This document shows positions 32,604 to 33,861 of a stretch of DNA of 33,861 nucleotides, one piece after another. A program made the translations under genes and the position numbers. Position 1 is the first letter of the stretch, and every line of letters starts with the position of its first letter. Source of the stretch: Candidatus Bipolaricaulota bacterium (GTDB taxonomy: Bacteria > Bipolaricaulota > Bipolaricaulia > UBA7950 > UBA9294). The DNA lies in assembly GCA_018817505.1 (NCBI GenBank), contig JAHITR010000037.1, positions 1 to 33,861 on the forward strand, in the 5' to 3' direction. A model generated the notes under the pieces. That model did no database searches and had not been told where the DNA came from. It saw only the letters and a list, made by a program, of their open reading frames with translations.

Positions 32604-33368
32604 ATGCATACACGATGGACCCGCTGGCTCGTCGGCTTTATTCTCATCCTGATCGTATCAGTCGCTGTGACAGGGCGGACCTACAAATCCTACTACACCT
32701 GTCTCCCCGGCAGCGTCACAGCCGTCGTCATCACCAATGCCTCGGCTTATGAGCACGAAGAGGCGTTCAGTCTCACGCTCTACGATGCCGAAGGGAGCAC
32801 TCTCTACACGACGGTTGCTGGCCTTAAGTCCTTTGAATCCACTGTCTACTTTCTGAATGATCTTGTCGAGCAGCCGGGCGAACTGTCCTGGGGAGCGCTG
32901 GTTGTCGAATCCAATGTCTTGCTGTTGACGGGTGTGTGGATCGGAACGGAGACTGAGTGGGTGTCCATCAGCAATGTTCAGGCCCAGACTCTGTCTACTG
33001 AAGGATTGGATATTGCCTACTACTGGTATGGCGCCAATTACGCCAATACGGAGAATCGCCGCACGGGCATTGCCGTGATCAACCACGGCGAAAACGCGCT
33101 CACTGGGACAGCATTTGTCTACGATTCAAAAGGCGTTCTGCAGAATTACACTGACTTCGTGCTCGTAGCTCATGGATCCGCCTTCTTTAGACCTGAATCC
33201 GTCTTTCCAGTCGGGGAAGATTCATGGGGATTGATCGACATCCGCACGACGGATCCGATCGTGGTCGCAAGTGAGTACTACGATGCAGCCGGGACACTGC
33301 TTGATATCGATCTCATCGATACGGTCTACTACTTGCAGACCCAACAAAGCGACAGCGGGGACTCATAG
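32604..33368 (+). CDS. secreted protein with internal duplication, unknown function
   Basis: A 254-aa protein of unrecognised family. A signal peptide or anchor covers about 1-24. Two related beta-rich modules follow at about 38-114 and 154-227. Both contain a V-V/A-I-T/N opening, then a LYDAEG or VYDSKG turn, a SFEST or GSAFF stretch, a SWG block (ELSWGALVV, DSWGLIDI) and a hydrophobic end with WI or EYY. The fold is probably an immunoglobulin-like or beta-sandwich duplication. ATG at 32604 is preceded by GAGGAGC; a TTG at 32601 is possible but less likely. It lies 37 bp after uvrA on the same strand, so it may be co-transcribed, and it ends in a hairpin. No link to DNA repair is implied. 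Confidence 0.7.
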   Translation: MHTRWTRWLVGFILILIVSVAVTGRTYKSYYTCLPGSVTAVVITNASAYEHEEAFSLTLYDAEGSTLYTTVAGLKSFESTVYFLNDLVEQPGELSWGALVVESNVLLLTGVWIGTETEWVSISNVQAQTLSTEGLDIAYYWYGANYANTENRRTGIAVINHGENALTGTAFVYDSKGVLQNYTDFVLVAHGSAFFRPESVFPVGEDSWGLIDIRTTDPIVVASEYYDAAGTLLDIDLIDTVYYLQTQQSDSGDS

Positions 33369-33382
33369 AAGAATCCCCGCTG
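33353..33382. terminator. stem-loop overlapping the stop codon, between convergent genes
   Basis: CAGCGGGGA (33353-33361) pairs perfectly with TCCCCGCTG (33374-33382) over a 12-base loop that contains the TAG stop of the secreted protein. CACATTATTTCAA follows. It could end transcripts from both directions; the T-rich tail is weak. Confidence 0.5.
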
Positions 33383-33407
33383 CACATTATTTCAATCGAA
33401 TGTCTGC

Positions 33408-33861
33408 CTAGTAGCAGGCGACGTTGCCAATGGAGATCGCACCTTTTGCCGTGCCAACTCCGCCGCCTTCATCCACGACCGTTAGCGTGATAACGTAGGT
33501 ATTCGGTACAGAGTACACGTGCGAAACAGCGGCTCCGACTTCCGTGCTCCCATCCCCGAAATCCCAATGATAGGAAACCATCTTGCCAACTCCGGGACGT
33601 GAGGCAGAACCGTCCATGGTGATTGCCTGCCCCACTTGACCATTGGATGTGCACGAGAAGTACTTGCTCGTAATGATGGCCAGCGGATTGATGTTGCCAT
33701 CGCCGCAGGAGCCGGTGCTACCGCTGCAGCTACCCCCATTTGAGTGGCCAGGCAGTACGTTCACTCCCAGATGGGTCTGTGCCTTGAGGCCTGATTCGTC
33801 CGTCACAGTCAGCGTCACCACGTAGTACCCACCGTCGGTAAACGTGTGCTGGACGATTTCG
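33408..33861 (-). CDS. PKD-domain extracellular protein, 3' part (cut by window edge)
   Basis: The C-terminal 150 or so residues of a larger protein; the frame is open to the right edge (33861) with no start in the window. It contains the end of one PKD module (HTFTDGGYYVVTLTVTDESG), a Ser/Gly/Cys-rich linker (SNGGSCSGSTGSCGDGN), and one complete PKD module (TMDGSASRPG, YHWDFGDGS, HVYSVPNTYVITLTVVDEGG). PKD domains are beta-sandwiches in surface and secreted proteins, often in enzymes binding polysaccharides or proteins. A GTG at 33821 is an internal valine codon, not the start. The upstream part and any catalytic domain lie outside the window. Confidence 0.85.
   Translation of the reverse strand, partial: EIVQHTFTDGGYYVVTLTVTDESGLKAQTHLGVNVLPGHSNGGSCSGSTGSCGDGNINPLAIITSKYFSCTSNGQVGQAITMDGSASRPGVGKMVSYHWDFGDGSTEVGAAVSHVYSVPNTYVITLTVVDEGGGVGTAKGAISIGNVACY

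Noticed and set aside
33408-33821. Complete gene starting at the GTG at 33821
   Set aside because: The frame stays open to the window edge and encodes more of a PKD module, so the gene is truncated by the window and this GTG is an internal Val codon.

Overview
The window is a gene-dense bacterial chromosome segment of moderate GC content. It shows strong purine-rich ribosome binding sites (AGGAGG, AAGGGGG), many 4-base ATGA overlaps and short intergenic gaps. I count 33 protein genes, including one 48-codon gene and one gene cut by the right edge. No rRNA, tRNA, CRISPR array, integrase or transposase was recognised. The mix is a uvrB-uvrA pair, a tungsten-type aldehyde:ferredoxin oxidoreductase, a short LemA operon, secreted proteins that may be small beta-barrels, DOMON proteins and a PKD protein. 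This suggests a free-living, probably anaerobic or microaerobic bacterium from a little-cultured lineage, possibly diderm. The phylum cannot be fixed from the sequence; Bipolaricaulota or Chloroflexota would be guesses.

Layout. 1-405: about 6.5 copies of a 62-bp tandem repeat, each unit carrying two palindromes, then a degenerate spacer to 582. 583-5261 (+): membrane M28 metallopeptidase, small secreted protein, D-2-hydroxyacid dehydrogenase, and two tandem membrane-anchored DOMON proteins split by an intrinsic terminator. 5371-8276 (+): a leaderless 48-aa membrane protein behind a palindrome-overlapped promoter, an MFS exporter and an HtrA-type serine protease. 8362-10119 (-): rhodanese lipoprotein, then an NfeD-like protein translationally coupled to a secreted barrel-like protein. 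10374-11602 (+): anchored protein plus LemA. 11668-12348 (-): anchored Mo-pterin oxidoreductase. 12480-14766 (+): B3/B4-domain protein and a second MFS transporter.

14800-18208 (-): operon of dihydropyrimidinase/hydantoinase, fold-type I aminotransferase and pyrB. 18486-20209 (+): Eis-like acetyltransferase and free-methionine-R-sulfoxide reductase. 20395-21708 (-): M20 peptidase. 21901-22668 (+): secreted metallo-beta-lactamase-fold protein. 22671-26573 (-): SCP2-like protein, iron-type alcohol dehydrogenase and aldehyde:ferredoxin oxidoreductase, followed by a small membrane protein. 26690-26965 (+): acylphosphatase. 27063-27569 (-): a second small membrane protein related to the one at 22671-23108. 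27741-32566 (+): uvrB-uvrA. 32604-33368 (+): secreted protein with an internal duplication. 33408-33861 (-): 3' part of a PKD-domain protein.

How the parts work together. UvrB and UvrA are the damage-recognition half of nucleotide excision repair. The SCP2-ADH-AOR operon looks like a carboxylate/aldehyde/alcohol interconversion module, possibly for a lipophilic substrate. The hydantoinase-aminotransferase-pyrB operon joins cyclic ureide hydrolysis, amino-group transfer and carbamoyl transfer to aspartate. Secreted or anchored proteins (HtrA, rhodanese lipoprotein, DOMON pair, NfeD, LemA, Mo-oxidoreductase, MBL protein) make up much of the first two thirds, so envelope functions dominate there. 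Several predicted promoters sit very near the start codon, implying short or absent 5' leaders at some genes.
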